NCBI GenBank assembly: GCA_025141835.1 | Contig: CP081102.1 | Coordinates: 3,472,001 to 3,536,000 of the forward strand | Reading direction: 5' to 3' | DNA length: 64,000 bases | DNA from: Rhodobacteraceae bacterium M385 | GTDB lineage: Bacteria > Pseudomonadota > Alphaproteobacteria > Rhodobacterales > Rhodobacteraceae | Shown here: in pieces, positions 43,985 through 53,400 of the stretch | Layout of the letters: each line of letters starts with the position of its first letter | Position numbering within the stretch: the stretch's first letter is position 1 | Notes under the pieces: generated by a model | The model's database searches: none | What the model saw: only the letters and a program-made list of their open reading frames with translations | Told to the model about the DNA's origin: nothing | Position numbers and translations under genes: made by a program

Positions 43985-44020
43985 AAAAACCCCCGCAGGC
44001 CACGCCTGACGGGGGTTTTT
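43985..44020. terminator. Bidirectional intrinsic terminator between rpsU and the lipoprotein gene
   Basis: AAAAACCCCCG (43985-43995) and CGGGGGTTTTT (44010-44020) form an 11-bp stem with a 14-base loop. Each strand ends in a T run, so it can serve rpsU on the plus strand and the lipoprotein gene on the minus strand. Confidence 0.85.
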
Positions 44021-44051
44021 CTTTGTTCGTCCTACGAAAAGACGCAGAAGG

Positions 44052-44669
44052 CTAGTTCGCCAGTTGCGCCGCCAGAACCGCATCGCTGGCGTCATCCTCA
44101 TCGCCGGTCGTGCCGACGATCGTTGCGTCTTGCACACCGGGAATCTGCGCGAATTGTTCCATCGTATTCATCGGGAAAAACGTCTGCCGGATCGAGGTGA
44201 ACCCCGGCGTGTTTCCCAAAATCTCGGAGATGGACCGAGAGCAATAGGCGGGCGCCACAGCACCATAGCTTTGCACGGCGTGGCTCAATTGCTGCGCCAC
44301 CTCGGCGGAAACCTCAACGGTCTGTGTCCGCACTTCGAACACGCCGTTGGACTGAAACGCCATGTACATATCCAGATAGGCGGGCGACATGCCAAACAGC
44401 ACGTCATTTCGCTCTGGCACGCCGGGGTTGTGCCAGCTTCCAGCGGGGTCAAACAACAACCGTTGCGCACCATCAATCAGTAACCCGGAATGGGCGCCGG
44501 AATTGCTGTGCGTATTGATCGAGGTGATCAGGGTCACCGTCGCAGGGCCCGGCGCGACATAGGTTGCGCGGGCGACTTCTTCGTCCGGTGCCCATACGGA
44601 TTCCCCGACACAGCCTCCCAGCGTCAGCGCCAGAAGGCCCGCAAAGGCAATCCGCATCGCCCCGATCAT
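44052..44669 (-). CDS. Putative lipoprotein, 205 aa
   Basis: A 205-residue exported protein with a type II signal: MRIAFAGLLALTLGGC from the second Met, lipobox LGGC, so Cys20 would be lipidated. The mature protein has a soluble domain with TLITSINTHSNSGAHSGLLI, LFDPAGSWHNP and a C-terminal AQLAN. The H-S-G-L-L-I segment and later paired residues recall small papain-like or DUF4105-type folds, but I do not assign it. The first ATG overlaps the stop codon of the aa3 subunit IV gene (ATGA), which implies translational coupling; the internal ATG at 44657 is an alternative. Confidence 0.72.
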   Translation of the reverse strand: MIGAMRIAFAGLLALTLGGCVGESVWAPDEEVARATYVAPGPATVTLITSINTHSNSGAHSGLLIDGAQRLLFDPAGSWHNPGVPERNDVLFGMSPAYLDMYMAFQSNGVFEVRTQTVEVSAEVAQQLSHAVQSYGAVAPAYCSRSISEILGNTPGFTSIRQTFFPMNTMEQFAQIPGVQDATIVGTTGDEDDASDAVLAAQLAN

Positions 44670-44809
44670 GTTGCGAAGATCGCCAGGAAAATCACCACAA
44701 CGATGCAGAAAATTCCTACGTTCGTGGACATTCTCATGAAGCCATCAAACGCTTTTTCCTGTGCGCTGATGTCCATTTCGCCGTGCTTGTAGTCGTCTTG
44801 ATCGGCCAT
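44666..44809 (-). CDS. aa3-type cytochrome c oxidase subunit IV
   Basis: A 47-residue membrane protein. The short cytoplasmic head (MADQDDYKHGEMDISAQEKA) with FDGFMRMSTNV before one helix (GIFCIVVVIFLAIFAT) is the small subunit IV of aa3 cytochrome c oxidases of Paracoccus/Rhodobacter type. AGGAA precedes the ATG. The other aa3 genes are not in the window, which is common because this subunit is often encoded apart. Its stop overlaps the ATG of a lipoprotein gene. Confidence 0.88.
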   Translation of the reverse strand: MADQDDYKHGEMDISAQEKAFDGFMRMSTNVGIFCIVVVIFLAIFAT

Positions 44810-44917
44810 GTTGGGTTCCTTGGATCGGAGATTTCTAAATTCTGTTGCGCCCGAAATACCGCAGAACGCGCGGCGTGTCAGCCCCGGTCAAGCGTGTCTC
44901 AATGCCGCGATGTCGCG

Positions 44918-45961
44918 CTAGGCCAGCGCGTAGACCCATGCCCCATCATCGCGCCGCGCCCGGGTTATTTGCCCTAGCTGATGCAGGTGGTTCAGATGCG
45001 CCACCGCTTCGACCAGCGCCAATCCGTAGGTGCCGCCATCAATCTTGCGCTTGAACAGCGCCGGAAAACACTCTGCCGCGCTACAGGGGCCTTTTTCGAT
45101 ATGATCGCGCAGACGCGCCAAGGCCCTGTGGTGATTGTCGATCAACTGCCGCATTCGTGCGGGCAAGCCGGTGAAGGGCAACTTGTGTCCGGGCAGCACC
45201 AATTGGCTTTCACGGGCGTGGGGTTGCAACGCCTCGCAAGCAGCCATCCAATCGCCCAAGGGGTCGGCCTCGGGCTCGGTCGCGTAAACGCCGATATTGG
45301 GGGAAATTGTGGCCAGCAATTGGTCGCCGCCGATAACGATTTCCTCGTCGCGGCTCCAGAATGTCGCGTGATCGGGCGCGTGGCCGTGGCCGAAGCGAAT
45401 GTCCCAGGTGCGCCCGCCCATCTCGATTGTGCCCCCCTCGTGCAGACGCTCGAACCCCAAGGGCATGGGGTGGACCATGTCGGCAAAGTTGAACGGCCGC
45501 TCTGCGCGACGTTCTGCCAGCACTTCGGCGGACATGCCCGCGTTGATCCAGAATTGCACCTGCTCGTCGGTGGCCTGCGTCTGCTCATCAAGCGTCAACA
45601 TGCGCGAGAACAACCACGCGGTGCGCGTCATATGCAGCTCCGCGCCCCGGTTCTGGAACCACCCGGCAAGGCCCACATGATCGGGGTGGTGGTGGGTGAC
45701 GATCAGCCGGGTCACCGGAACACCGCCCAAGGGGCCCGCAAATATCGTTTCCCACAGTGCCTTGGTGCGCTTGGAGTTCACACCGGTATCAATAACCGTC
45801 CAACCATCGGCATCGCGAAGGGCGTAGGCGTTCACATGGTCCAGAACCATCGGCAGGGGAATGCGCAGCCAAAGGATGCCGTCGGCAACCTCAATGGCCT
45901 CGCCCTCGGATGGGGCATCGGGGAAAGGGGTGCGAATTGGGTTCAAACTACCATCAGGCAT
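44918..45961 (-). CDS. MBL-fold metallohydrolase with C-terminal winged-helix region
   Basis: A 347-residue metallo-beta-lactamase-fold hydrolase. The metal site is THHHPDH (His90, His92, Asp94, His95), with further ligands in GHGHAPDH and VLPGHKLPF. The C-terminal part (about 285-347, ARLRDHIEKGPCSAAECFPA) matches the helical/winged domain of LACTB2-like members. Substrate unknown; thioester and nucleic-acid substrates both occur in related groups. Its start overlaps the end of the preceding 74-residue gene by 8 bases, and the acyl-CoA dehydrogenase lies further upstream, so lipid metabolism is a possibility. Confidence 0.87.
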   Translation of the reverse strand: MPDGSLNPIRTPFPDAPSEGEAIEVADGILWLRIPLPMVLDHVNAYALRDADGWTVIDTGVNSKRTKALWETIFAGPLGGVPVTRLIVTHHHPDHVGLAGWFQNRGAELHMTRTAWLFSRMLTLDEQTQATDEQVQFWINAGMSAEVLAERRAERPFNFADMVHPMPLGFERLHEGGTIEMGGRTWDIRFGHGHAPDHATFWSRDEEIVIGGDQLLATISPNIGVYATEPEADPLGDWMAACEALQPHARESQLVLPGHKLPFTGLPARMRQLIDNHHRALARLRDHIEKGPCSAAECFPALFKRKIDGGTYGLALVEAVAHLNHLHQLGQITRARRDDGAWVYALA

Positions 45962-46178
45962 TGCGTGCGTGTCCTTTGGAAAGCCGTTCGTTGCCGCGCT
46001 TGTAATTACCCGTCAGTCGCGCCGCTTCGAGTTGTGCCGCACCCTCGTCGCCAGCGGCAGTAAGGTCAAGGAAGGCCTGCGCTTTTCGCCCCCGCAAGGT
46101 GGTGGCCAACTTGCCGTGATGGAAGAGCTTCACGTCGCCAGCTTTGCCTGCCAACCACGTGAAGCCCTGTGCGGCCAT
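45954..46178 (-). CDS. Small conserved hypothetical protein, 74 aa
   Basis: A 74-residue basic protein. GFTWLAGKAGDVKLFHHGKL and ATTLRGRKAQAFLDL form a strand-rich first half, and RLTGNYKRGNERLSKGHARN a basic tail. I believe similar small proteins occur next to acyl-CoA dehydrogenase genes in Rhodobacteraceae, but I know of no function. It begins 2 bases after the acyl-CoA dehydrogenase stop and overlaps the MBL hydrolase by 8 bases, so it is very probably translated as part of that operon. Confidence 0.72.
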   Translation of the reverse strand: MAAQGFTWLAGKAGDVKLFHHGKLATTLRGRKAQAFLDLTAAGDEGAAQLEAARLTGNYKRGNERLSKGHARNA

Positions 46179-46180
46179 AT

Positions 46181-47857
46181 CTAGGCAGCCAGCTCATCAG
46201 CGCTCAGGTCATAGAGCCCATCGGCCCCACATTGCGCCTGCGCCAACAGGCCGTGCGCGTCGGGCAGAAGGCGCGAAAGGTGGAACTTTGCAAGGCTTTG
46301 GCGGGTCTTGTCGCCCGTCGCGGCTGCTTTGGCGTGGTAATGTGCGCCCAACACACGGGCAAATGCCATCAGGTAAGGCACAGCCCCCCCGAAACGGTCA
46401 TTCATGTCGAGGCCGAGAAGATGCGTCGTCGTCTTGCGAAGCTCTTGCGCCATCGCGGTCACGGCGGGATCGCCTGCGGCCTCGATCTCATCAAGCAAGG
46501 CAAAGGCCGCCGCGCCGCCATCCATCAGCTTGCGGCCCACAAGGTCCATGGCCTGGATGCCGTTGGTGCCTTCGTAAATCGCGGTGACACGCACGTCGCG
46601 GGCAAATTGGGCTGCGCCGGTTTCCTCGATCACGCCCATGCCGCCGTGAACCTGAATGCCCATGTTAGCCAGTTTGATCCCCATCTCGGTGCCGTAGGTC
46701 TTGGTGATCGGGGTCAGGAACGCCGCGCGGGCAGCGGCGGCGGTGTCGCCGGTTTTGGCAAGGTCCAACGCCACGGCCAGATCCAGCGCCATGGCGCGAG
46801 CGGCAAAAACTTCGGCCTTCATCTCGATCAGCATCCGGCGCACGTCGGCGTGGTCAAGGATCGTGCCTGTGCCGCCTTCCACCGGGCTGCGGCCCTGCTT
46901 GCGTTCTTGGGCGAAGGCCAGCGCGTGTTGATAGGCGGCCTCGGCAATCGACAGGCCCTGCACACCCACCCCAAGGCGGGCGTTGTTCATCATCGTGAAC
47001 ATGGCGGCCATACCTTTGTTTTCCTCGCCGATCAGCCAGCCCCGCGCGCCATCATACTGCATGACGCAGGTGGGGGAGCCGTGAAGACCCAACTTATGTT
47101 CCAGGCTCACTACGCTCAGGGTGTTGGCGACACCGGGGTTGCCGTTTTCGTCGGGGATTTTCTTCGGCACAAGGAACAGGCTGATGCCCTTGGTGCCTTT
47201 GGGCGCGCCGGGAAGGCGGGCAAGGACCAGATGGACGATGTTTTCGGCCATGTCGTGGTCGCCCCAGGAAATGTAGATTTTCTGGCCCGACACCGCATAG
47301 GTGCCGTCGCCATTGGGTTCCGCCTTGGACGACAATGCGCCCACGTCCGATCCGGCCTGAGGTTCCGTCAGGTTCATCGTGCCGCACCATTCGCCAGTGG
47401 TCAGCTTGGGCAGGTAGAGGTCCTTGATCTCGTCCGAGGCGTGATGCTCCAACGCCTCAATCTGGCCCTGGGTCATCAGGGGGTTCAACTCAAGCGACAG
47501 GCAGGCGCTACCGATCATTTCATTCACGGCGGTGGTCACCGTCAGGGGCAGGCCCATGCCGCCATGATCCTGTCCGGCCGATATCGCCAGAAAACCCGCG
47601 TCAGCAATCGCCTTGTAGCCGTCGGCGAAACCGGGAGAGGTGCGCACGACGCCGTTCTCCAACCGAGCGGGCGTCAGGTCGCCGCCGCGATTGAGGGGGG
47701 CGATGACCTCTTCGCAGATGCGGCCCGCTTCCGTCAGGATTGCCTGAACCACGTCGCTTGTGGCGTCCTCAAACGTGGGGTCGGCTTGCAGGCGGTCAAA
47801 CCCGACAATGTGATCGAGGCAGAAGCTGATGTCAGAAACGGGGGCGCGATAGGTCAT
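46181..47857 (-). CDS. Acyl-CoA dehydrogenase (long 558-aa, DmdC-like class)
   Basis: A 558-residue flavin-dependent acyl-CoA dehydrogenase. The catalytic core has MNLTEPQAGSDVGALSSKAE, KIYISWGDHDM, the domain MMNNARLGVGVQGL and the base Glu in YEGTNGIQAMDLVGRK. A C-terminal extension of about 120 residues separates this class from the usual 380-residue enzymes; 3-methylmercaptopropionyl-CoA dehydrogenase (DmdC) and several long-chain enzymes share it. The substrate cannot be read from sequence alone, and no other dmd genes are nearby. Confidence 0.9.
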   Translation of the reverse strand: MTYRAPVSDISFCLDHIVGFDRLQADPTFEDATSDVVQAILTEAGRICEEVIAPLNRGGDLTPARLENGVVRTSPGFADGYKAIADAGFLAISAGQDHGGMGLPLTVTTAVNEMIGSACLSLELNPLMTQGQIEALEHHASDEIKDLYLPKLTTGEWCGTMNLTEPQAGSDVGALSSKAEPNGDGTYAVSGQKIYISWGDHDMAENIVHLVLARLPGAPKGTKGISLFLVPKKIPDENGNPGVANTLSVVSLEHKLGLHGSPTCVMQYDGARGWLIGEENKGMAAMFTMMNNARLGVGVQGLSIAEAAYQHALAFAQERKQGRSPVEGGTGTILDHADVRRMLIEMKAEVFAARAMALDLAVALDLAKTGDTAAAARAAFLTPITKTYGTEMGIKLANMGIQVHGGMGVIEETGAAQFARDVRVTAIYEGTNGIQAMDLVGRKLMDGGAAAFALLDEIEAAGDPAVTAMAQELRKTTTHLLGLDMNDRFGGAVPYLMAFARVLGAHYHAKAAATGDKTRQSLAKFHLSRLLPDAHGLLAQAQCGADGLYDLSADELAA

Positions 47858-47984
47858 GTCTGGGATCTCCCGGGGGGCGGGGCCATTTGCGCGCGGATGC
47901 GTTTCGCGCTAGGGCCGTTATCGTGTTGAGGCAAACAATGGAGCCTCGGCAATTGGTTCAGCAACTTCAACGTTACGTCACGAG

Positions 47985-48929
47985 ATGTCCCGCCCTAAAC
48001 CCGAAATGTTGCACGAAAATGTCGCGGGCATCGCGCGCGCCGCAGAGGTGTTGCGTGACGGCGGGCTATTGGCCCTGCCGACCGAGACGGTCTATGGCCT
48101 TGCCGCCGACGCCCGCAACAACCGGGCGGTGGCGCGGATATTCGAGGCCAAGGGCCGCCCCACGTTCAACCCCCTGATAGTGCATGTCTCATCTCTGGAG
48201 GCGGCGATGGAACTGGGCGGTTTCTCCGACACGGCGCTGACCTTGGCGGAGGCGTTCTGGCCCGGCCCGATGACACTTGTGGTGCCCTCCAAGGGGCACG
48301 TGGCCGATCTTGTTTCGGGCGGGTTGGAGACATTGGCGATCCGCGTGCCCGCCCATCCGTTGGCCCGCGCCGTACTGGCAGAATTTGGCGGCCCGATTGC
48401 GGCGCCCTCGGCCAATCCGTCAGGGCAGATCAGCCCGACATTGGCAGAGCATGTTGTGGCAGGTTTGGGCGACAGGGTAGAGGCGGTGCTGGATGGCGGG
48501 GCCTGCGGCGTAGGGTTGGAATCGACGATTCTAGCCCCCGGCCCGGACGGTGTGCGGCTGCTGCGAGAGGGCGGCATTTCGCGAGAGGCAGTGGAGGAAG
48601 TGGTTGGCCCGGTCACAGCGGATCTGACGCCGGGACGCGTGGAGGCACCGGGGCAGATGGAGCGCCATTATGCGCCGCGCACTAAGGTTGTGTTGGGGGG
48701 CGCTGCCGCGCCGGATGAGGTGACGATCGGGTTTGGGGCGATGCCGGGGGATTTCACGCTCTCCAAGCGCGGCGACCTCGTTGAGGCCGCCTCGCGGCTG
48801 TTCGCTACGCTCCACGCCGCGGACACGCGTGCAGTGGCCAAGGGCGCATACGTGATCCGGGTGTCCGACGTGCCAGAGGTCGGATTGGGACGGGCGATTA
48901 ATGATCGTTTGCGGCGGGCGGCGACGTAG
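47985..48929 (+). CDS. L-threonylcarbamoyladenylate synthase (Sua5/TsaC type)
   Basis: A 314-residue long-form Sua5. The YrdC domain (about 10-205) has LPTETVYGLAADA, GRPTFNPLIVHV, FWPGPMTLV and APSANPSGQISPT, which bind ATP, threonine and bicarbonate. A linker with MERHYAPRTKV leads to the C-terminal Sua5 domain. The product, threonylcarbamoyl-AMP, feeds the t6A modification of ANN-decoding tRNAs. It is divergent from the acyl-CoA dehydrogenase gene and convergent with yqgE. Confidence 0.94.
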   Translation: MSRPKPEMLHENVAGIARAAEVLRDGGLLALPTETVYGLAADARNNRAVARIFEAKGRPTFNPLIVHVSSLEAAMELGGFSDTALTLAEAFWPGPMTLVVPSKGHVADLVSGGLETLAIRVPAHPLARAVLAEFGGPIAAPSANPSGQISPTLAEHVVAGLGDRVEAVLDGGACGVGLESTILAPGPDGVRLLREGGISREAVEEVVGPVTADLTPGRVEAPGQMERHYAPRTKVVLGGAAAPDEVTIGFGAMPGDFTLSKRGDLVEAASRLFATLHAADTRAVAKGAYVIRVSDVPEVGLGRAINDRLRRAAT

Positions 48930-48938
48930 GGGAAAGGC

Positions 48939-49511
48939 TTAGGCGTGCCCTGCCTCGGACGAGAGCATCAGGGGATTGATGCCAAGGCTTTGCACGGCAG
49001 CGTCCCACTTTTTGCCCATCGCCAAATCAAAAACCAGTTCGGGCGTCGCATCGGCGGTAAGCCAATCGTTGCGTGAAATCTCGGCCTCTAGCTGGCCTTC
49101 GCCCCAACCGGCGTAACCGAGCACCAGAAGCGACCGCATGGGCCCACACCCGCCGGCGATGTCTTCGAGGATATCGAGGGTGCCTGTCATGGCGAAGCGA
49201 TGATCGACCCGCAGCGCCTCTTCCCCACGAGGGGCGTAGTCGGGGGAGTGCAACACAAAGCCACGCCGCATCTCAACCGGGCCACCAAAGCAGACGGGCA
49301 CAGTCGGGGCCGCGCCGCGCTTGGGGATATCGAGTTGTTCCATCAGTTCTTTGAAAGTGACCTCCTCCATCGGCTTGTTGATCATCAGGCCCATGGCTTG
49401 ATCGGGGGAGTGGATACACAGGAAAATCACCGCGCCGGCAAAGCGCGGATCTTGCATTCCGGGCATTGCGATGAGCAGTTTGCCTGTGAGATCGTGTGAG
49501 AGGTCGGGCAT
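48939..49511 (-). CDS. YqgE/AlgH family protein
   Basis: A 190-residue YqgE/AlgH protein. Family blocks are LTGKLLIAMPGMQDPRFAGA, FLCIHSPDQAMGLMINKPM, VCFGGPVEMRRGFVLHSPDY and LGYAGWGEGQLEAEI. The biochemical role is unsettled; in Pseudomonas AlgH was linked to alginate expression. I choose ATG at 49511 because GAGGAT sits at proper spacing; ATG at 49517 is too close to it. It is divergent from the DsbD-alpha gene. Confidence 0.92.
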   Translation of the reverse strand: MPDLSHDLTGKLLIAMPGMQDPRFAGAVIFLCIHSPDQAMGLMINKPMEEVTFKELMEQLDIPKRGAAPTVPVCFGGPVEMRRGFVLHSPDYAPRGEEALRVDHRFAMTGTLDILEDIAGGCGPMRSLLVLGYAGWGEGQLEAEISRNDWLTADATPELVFDLAMGKKWDAAVQSLGINPLMLSSEAGHA

Positions 49512-49623
49512 GGTCATATCCTCAGCATGGGCCTGTTGCCGGCTTCAATCAATCGCCTTTCGCGGTTGCGCGTCGCGTGAACGTGACTTTTCATTTCAAC
49601 GGCGAGTTCCTAGGTCAGATTGC

Positions 49624-50433
49624 ATGACACATATGATCCGTTTCCTTTGCGCCGCAGCCCTTGGGGTGTTGGCAGCTTTCCCCGCTTCGGCGCAGTACTT
49701 TTCCGCCGATGACGTGGTGGAGGTGAGCCTGATGCCCGGTTACCGACTGGAGGGCGACCGCCACATGGCCGCGATCCGCATCCGCTTGGCGCCGGGGTGG
49801 AAGACCTATTGGCGCGCGCCGGGTGACGGCGGAGTGCCGACCGTGTTGCGCCTGACGCAGGCTGACGGAGTGGCTGGCATGGCGATGCATTGGCCCCGGC
49901 CGAGGGTGTTCTACTCGAACGGATTGCGATCCATCGGCTATGAAGGTGACGTGATTTTGCCGGTTGAATTTTCGCTGACCACAGAAGGTGTGGCGCAGGT
50001 CGCCGGACGGTTGGATTTGGGTGTGTGCCAGGACGTTTGCATGCCGATCTCGGTCGATCTGGCGGGGCTCTTGCCGGTCGAAACATCAAGGGATGGCGCG
50101 ATTGCGGCGGCGTTGTCTGACCGGCCGTTCACGGCGCGTGAGGCGGGCGCGGGTGCTGTAACTTGTGCCATAGAGCCGATCGCCGATGGCCTGAGGGTCA
50201 CCGTTCGAGCACAGGTGCCAGATACCGGAAATGATGAGGCGCTGGTGGTAGAGCACCGAGATCCGATGATCTGGGTGTCGGAGGCGTCGGTGCAGCGGCA
50301 GGGCGGTTGGCTGACTGGAGCGGCGGACGTTGTACCAGCCGATCACGGGCCCTTTGCGATGAACCGGGGTGACTTGCGGATCACGGTTATTGGCAGCCGG
50401 ATGGCGATTGAGTTGGATCGTTGCACTGGGTGA
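49624..50433 (+). CDS. Secreted DsbD N-terminal (alpha)-domain protein
   Basis: A 269-residue exported protein with signal peptide MTHMIRFLCAAALGVLAAFPASA. The body matches the immunoglobulin-like DsbD-alpha domain: LAPGWKTYWRAPGDGGVPTV, VILPVEFSL, then the redox pair in GVCQDVCMPISVDL (Cys-x3-Cys). Full DsbD also has a membrane domain and a thioredoxin domain, both absent here, so this protein may relay electrons or protect thiols in the periplasm with a separately encoded partner. Such stand-alone proteins are known in Rhodobacteraceae. Confidence 0.82.
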   Translation: MTHMIRFLCAAALGVLAAFPASAQYFSADDVVEVSLMPGYRLEGDRHMAAIRIRLAPGWKTYWRAPGDGGVPTVLRLTQADGVAGMAMHWPRPRVFYSNGLRSIGYEGDVILPVEFSLTTEGVAQVAGRLDLGVCQDVCMPISVDLAGLLPVETSRDGAIAAALSDRPFTAREAGAGAVTCAIEPIADGLRVTVRAQVPDTGNDEALVVEHRDPMIWVSEASVQRQGGWLTGAADVVPADHGPFAMNRGDLRITVIGSRMAIELDRCTG

Positions 50434-50444
50434 GAGGGAAGAAT

Positions 50445-50492
50445 TGAGGGGCCAGCCCCTCAAACTCCCTGCGATATTTTTGAAAAGATGAA
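50445..50492 (+). repeat. Hairpin plus GATATTTTTGAAAAGATGAAG element
   Basis: TGAGGGG and CCCCTCA (50445-50451, 50456-50462) form a 7-bp stem with a CCAG loop. It is followed by GCGATATTTTTGAAAAGATG (50471-50490). I know this hairpin-plus-GATATTT pattern from gene ends in Rhodobacteraceae. It lies between the convergent DsbD-alpha and RND genes and shares its core with the cluster at 34348-34408. Confidence 0.55.
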
Positions 50493-50496
50493 GGGG

Positions 50497-53400
50497 CTAG
50501 GCCGATGCGGCGCGTTTGCGCGGCTTGCGCAGGGTGGTGGCGATCAGGCTAAGGATGAGCCCGATGGCACAGAGCACGGCGGTTGTGAGGATGAAGACGC
50601 CGAAGGCCATGGGGGCTGAGGAGGCATAGGGAGCAAGCGGACGCCACATGGCGCCTTGGGCGATAAACGCCCCCAGGGTGACCGAGAAGATCGCCGCGGT
50701 TGCCAGCGTGAGGGCACAGAACGCAAAGGTTGTGGCGGGGCTATGGGCACGCGCGTGCAGCGCCCGGCGGAAGCCACGCATCTGCTGGCCGACGTCTTGC
50801 CCGATGGCCAGAAGCGCTGGCACCACCAGAAGCACGATCACCATGCCGAAGCCCAAGCCGTAGACCAAGGTAATCACCGTAGGTTTGAGGAATTGCGCGT
50901 CTTGGGAGGTTTCCCAAAGCAGCGGCATCAGGCCCAGAACGGTCGTCAGCGTCGTCAGAAGGACCGGGCGCAGGCGGTCGCAGGCGCCATCCACGATGGC
51001 CGGAAACAGGCCGCGTTTCTCGGCGTATTCATCGACGGTGGTGACCAAGACGATGGAATCATTGATGATGATCCCCGTCATCCCGATCAGGCCCACGACT
51101 GTGAACATGCTCAGCGGCACATCCCAAGCCACATGCCCGAAGATCGTTCCCACCAGCCCGAAGGGAATAATCGACATCACCACCAAGGGCCGCGCCCAAG
51201 AGGCGAAGATCCAGGCCAGCACCAGATAGATACCGATGAGGCACAGGATGAAACCTGTCATGGCATCGGTGAGGAAGGCGTCTTCATCCTCGGCCAAGCC
51301 GGAAAGGCGGGTGGCGACGCCGAAGGATTCCTCGATCTGGGGGATGATGACCTCACGCAGTTCGGCCATCACGGCCTCGGCGCGGGCGGGGTCATCCTCG
51401 GACAGGTCGCCCATAACCGAGATCAACCGCACGCCGTTTTCACGCTGGATCGTGGAAAACCCCTGACGGGTGGCCACGGTGACAATATCGGCAAGCGGCA
51501 CATACTGGCCGCTGTCCGAGCGCAGCAGCGTCCGGTCGAGGAAATCTGCGGTCAGCTCGCCGTCGGGCAGTTCAACGCGGATCGACGCGGTGCGGGGGCC
51601 ATCGGGGTAAGTCGCGGCCTCGACCCCACCCAGTCGGTTGCGAAGGGTGCGGCCGAGGTTTGCGATCTGGAAACCCAGCGCTTCGCCCTGTGGGGTGAGT
51701 TCCAGCAGCAGTTCTTCGCGATCGTATGCCATCGAATCCTCTAGCCCCGAGACCTCGGCAAACACCGCCAAGGCGCTTTGCAGGGCTTGGGACGCGGATT
51801 TCAGCACATCGGTGGAAGCCCCGAAGATCTGCACGTCGATTGCATCGCCGCCGGGTCCGCCACGGCCACCGCGAAACGCCAGAGTTTCAGTCAAGGGCAA
51901 TTGGCGCACCTCGTCCTGCATCGCACTGGCGAAAGCGAAGCTGGAATAGGGGCGCAGGTCGGCTGAAATCAGCTCGATCGACAGAGCACCCAGAAGGTCG
52001 GTACTTTTGTTTTCGGTCCCGCCCAATTGACGGCCCGAATTGCCGCCGATTTCTGCCAGAACATAGGCCAGTGGGTTCACCCCATGCTCGGCCTCAAACG
52101 CGGCACCGACGGCTTCGGCGGCGCGTTGCATTTCTAGCATCTGCTGAAGGCTGTCTTCGCGGCTTGCACCATCAACCATGGCGAAATTCGCCGTGACACT
52201 GCCAGTTTCCGGCGCGCTGAAGAAGCGGAAGATCACATCGCCCCGGATGAATTGCGCCGTTTGGGTGGACAAAAGCACAATCACCCCGGCGATAACCGGA
52301 TACCTCGCCCAGACCACGAAACGCATCAGGGGGCGGAACAACACTCGCTTCATCCAGTCGAAACCCCCATTCACCACACGCGACGGCAGATCGTACCAGT
52401 GGGATTGCGCGGAATGAGCCAAGGCATGGGACATGTGATTTGGCAGGATCAGAAAACATTCCACTAGGCTCGCCAAGAGCACCACGATCACGGTGAAGGG
52501 AATGTCCGAGATCAGATCGCCAAACCGGCCCCCAACGGCCACGAGGCCGGTGAAGGCAAGGACAGTGGTTAGCGTGGCCGAGAACACCGGTGCGGCCATG
52601 CGGCGGGCGGCGTTTTCGGCGGCAACGACCGGAGGTTCCCCCAAGTGGCGAGCACGGTAATCGGCATGTTCACCCACAACGATGGCGTCATCCACCACGA
52701 TGCCGAGGGTGATAATCAGCGCGAAAAGCGAGATCATGTTGATGGTGATGCCCGCGATGAACATAAGCGCAATGGCGGCTGTCATGGCAACGGGGATGCC
52801 CATCGCCACCCAAAACGCGGTGCGCGCGTTCAGGAACAGAAACAGCAGCGCGATCACGAGGCCGAGCCCCATGAGCGCGTTATCAAGAAGGATGTTCAGG
52901 CGGCCAGAGATTGCCTCGGCCCGTGTGTTGATCAGGTCAATCTGCGTGCCGGTGGGCAAGGTTGCCTCTAGCGCGGCAGCAACGCGTTCCACATCGGCTT
53001 GGATGGCCAAAGCGTCGCCCGCCTCGGATCGGTTGACGCGGATCACGATGGCCGGGTCTTCGCCCACGAAATAGGCGCGGTCCCTGTCGATGCCGTTGAC
53101 TTCGATCACGGCAACGTCTGCGATGGTCAGCACGGAGCCATCATCATTGGTACGCAGGGTCAACGCGGCGATCTGCTCGGCGCTGCGCGCTTCGCTGCCG
53201 GTGCGAACCCGTGCGTTAGCAGCGTCCACGTCGCCTGCGGGTGCGGTGTCGGCGGCGTCGGCAATGACGCTGGCAATCTCGGCCATCGACACATCGTAGC
53301 GGATCAGGTTGGCCGAGGGCACAATCACCAACGTCTCTGGGGCGGCGACGCCACGGATCGTCGTGTTGGTCACTCCCGCCTCGAACAGGCGGGTGACAAA

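Noticed and set aside
46169..47929. A 586-codon open frame on the plus strand opposite the acyl-CoA dehydrogenase
   Set aside because: The minus-strand protein has full catalytic motifs; the opposite frame is low-complexity His/Gly-rich and has no recognisable fold.
50656..51744. A 362-codon open frame on the plus strand inside the RND pump gene
   Set aside because: It is antisense to the pump's transmembrane part and its composition (His, Gln, Asp, Gly) is that of a shadow frame.
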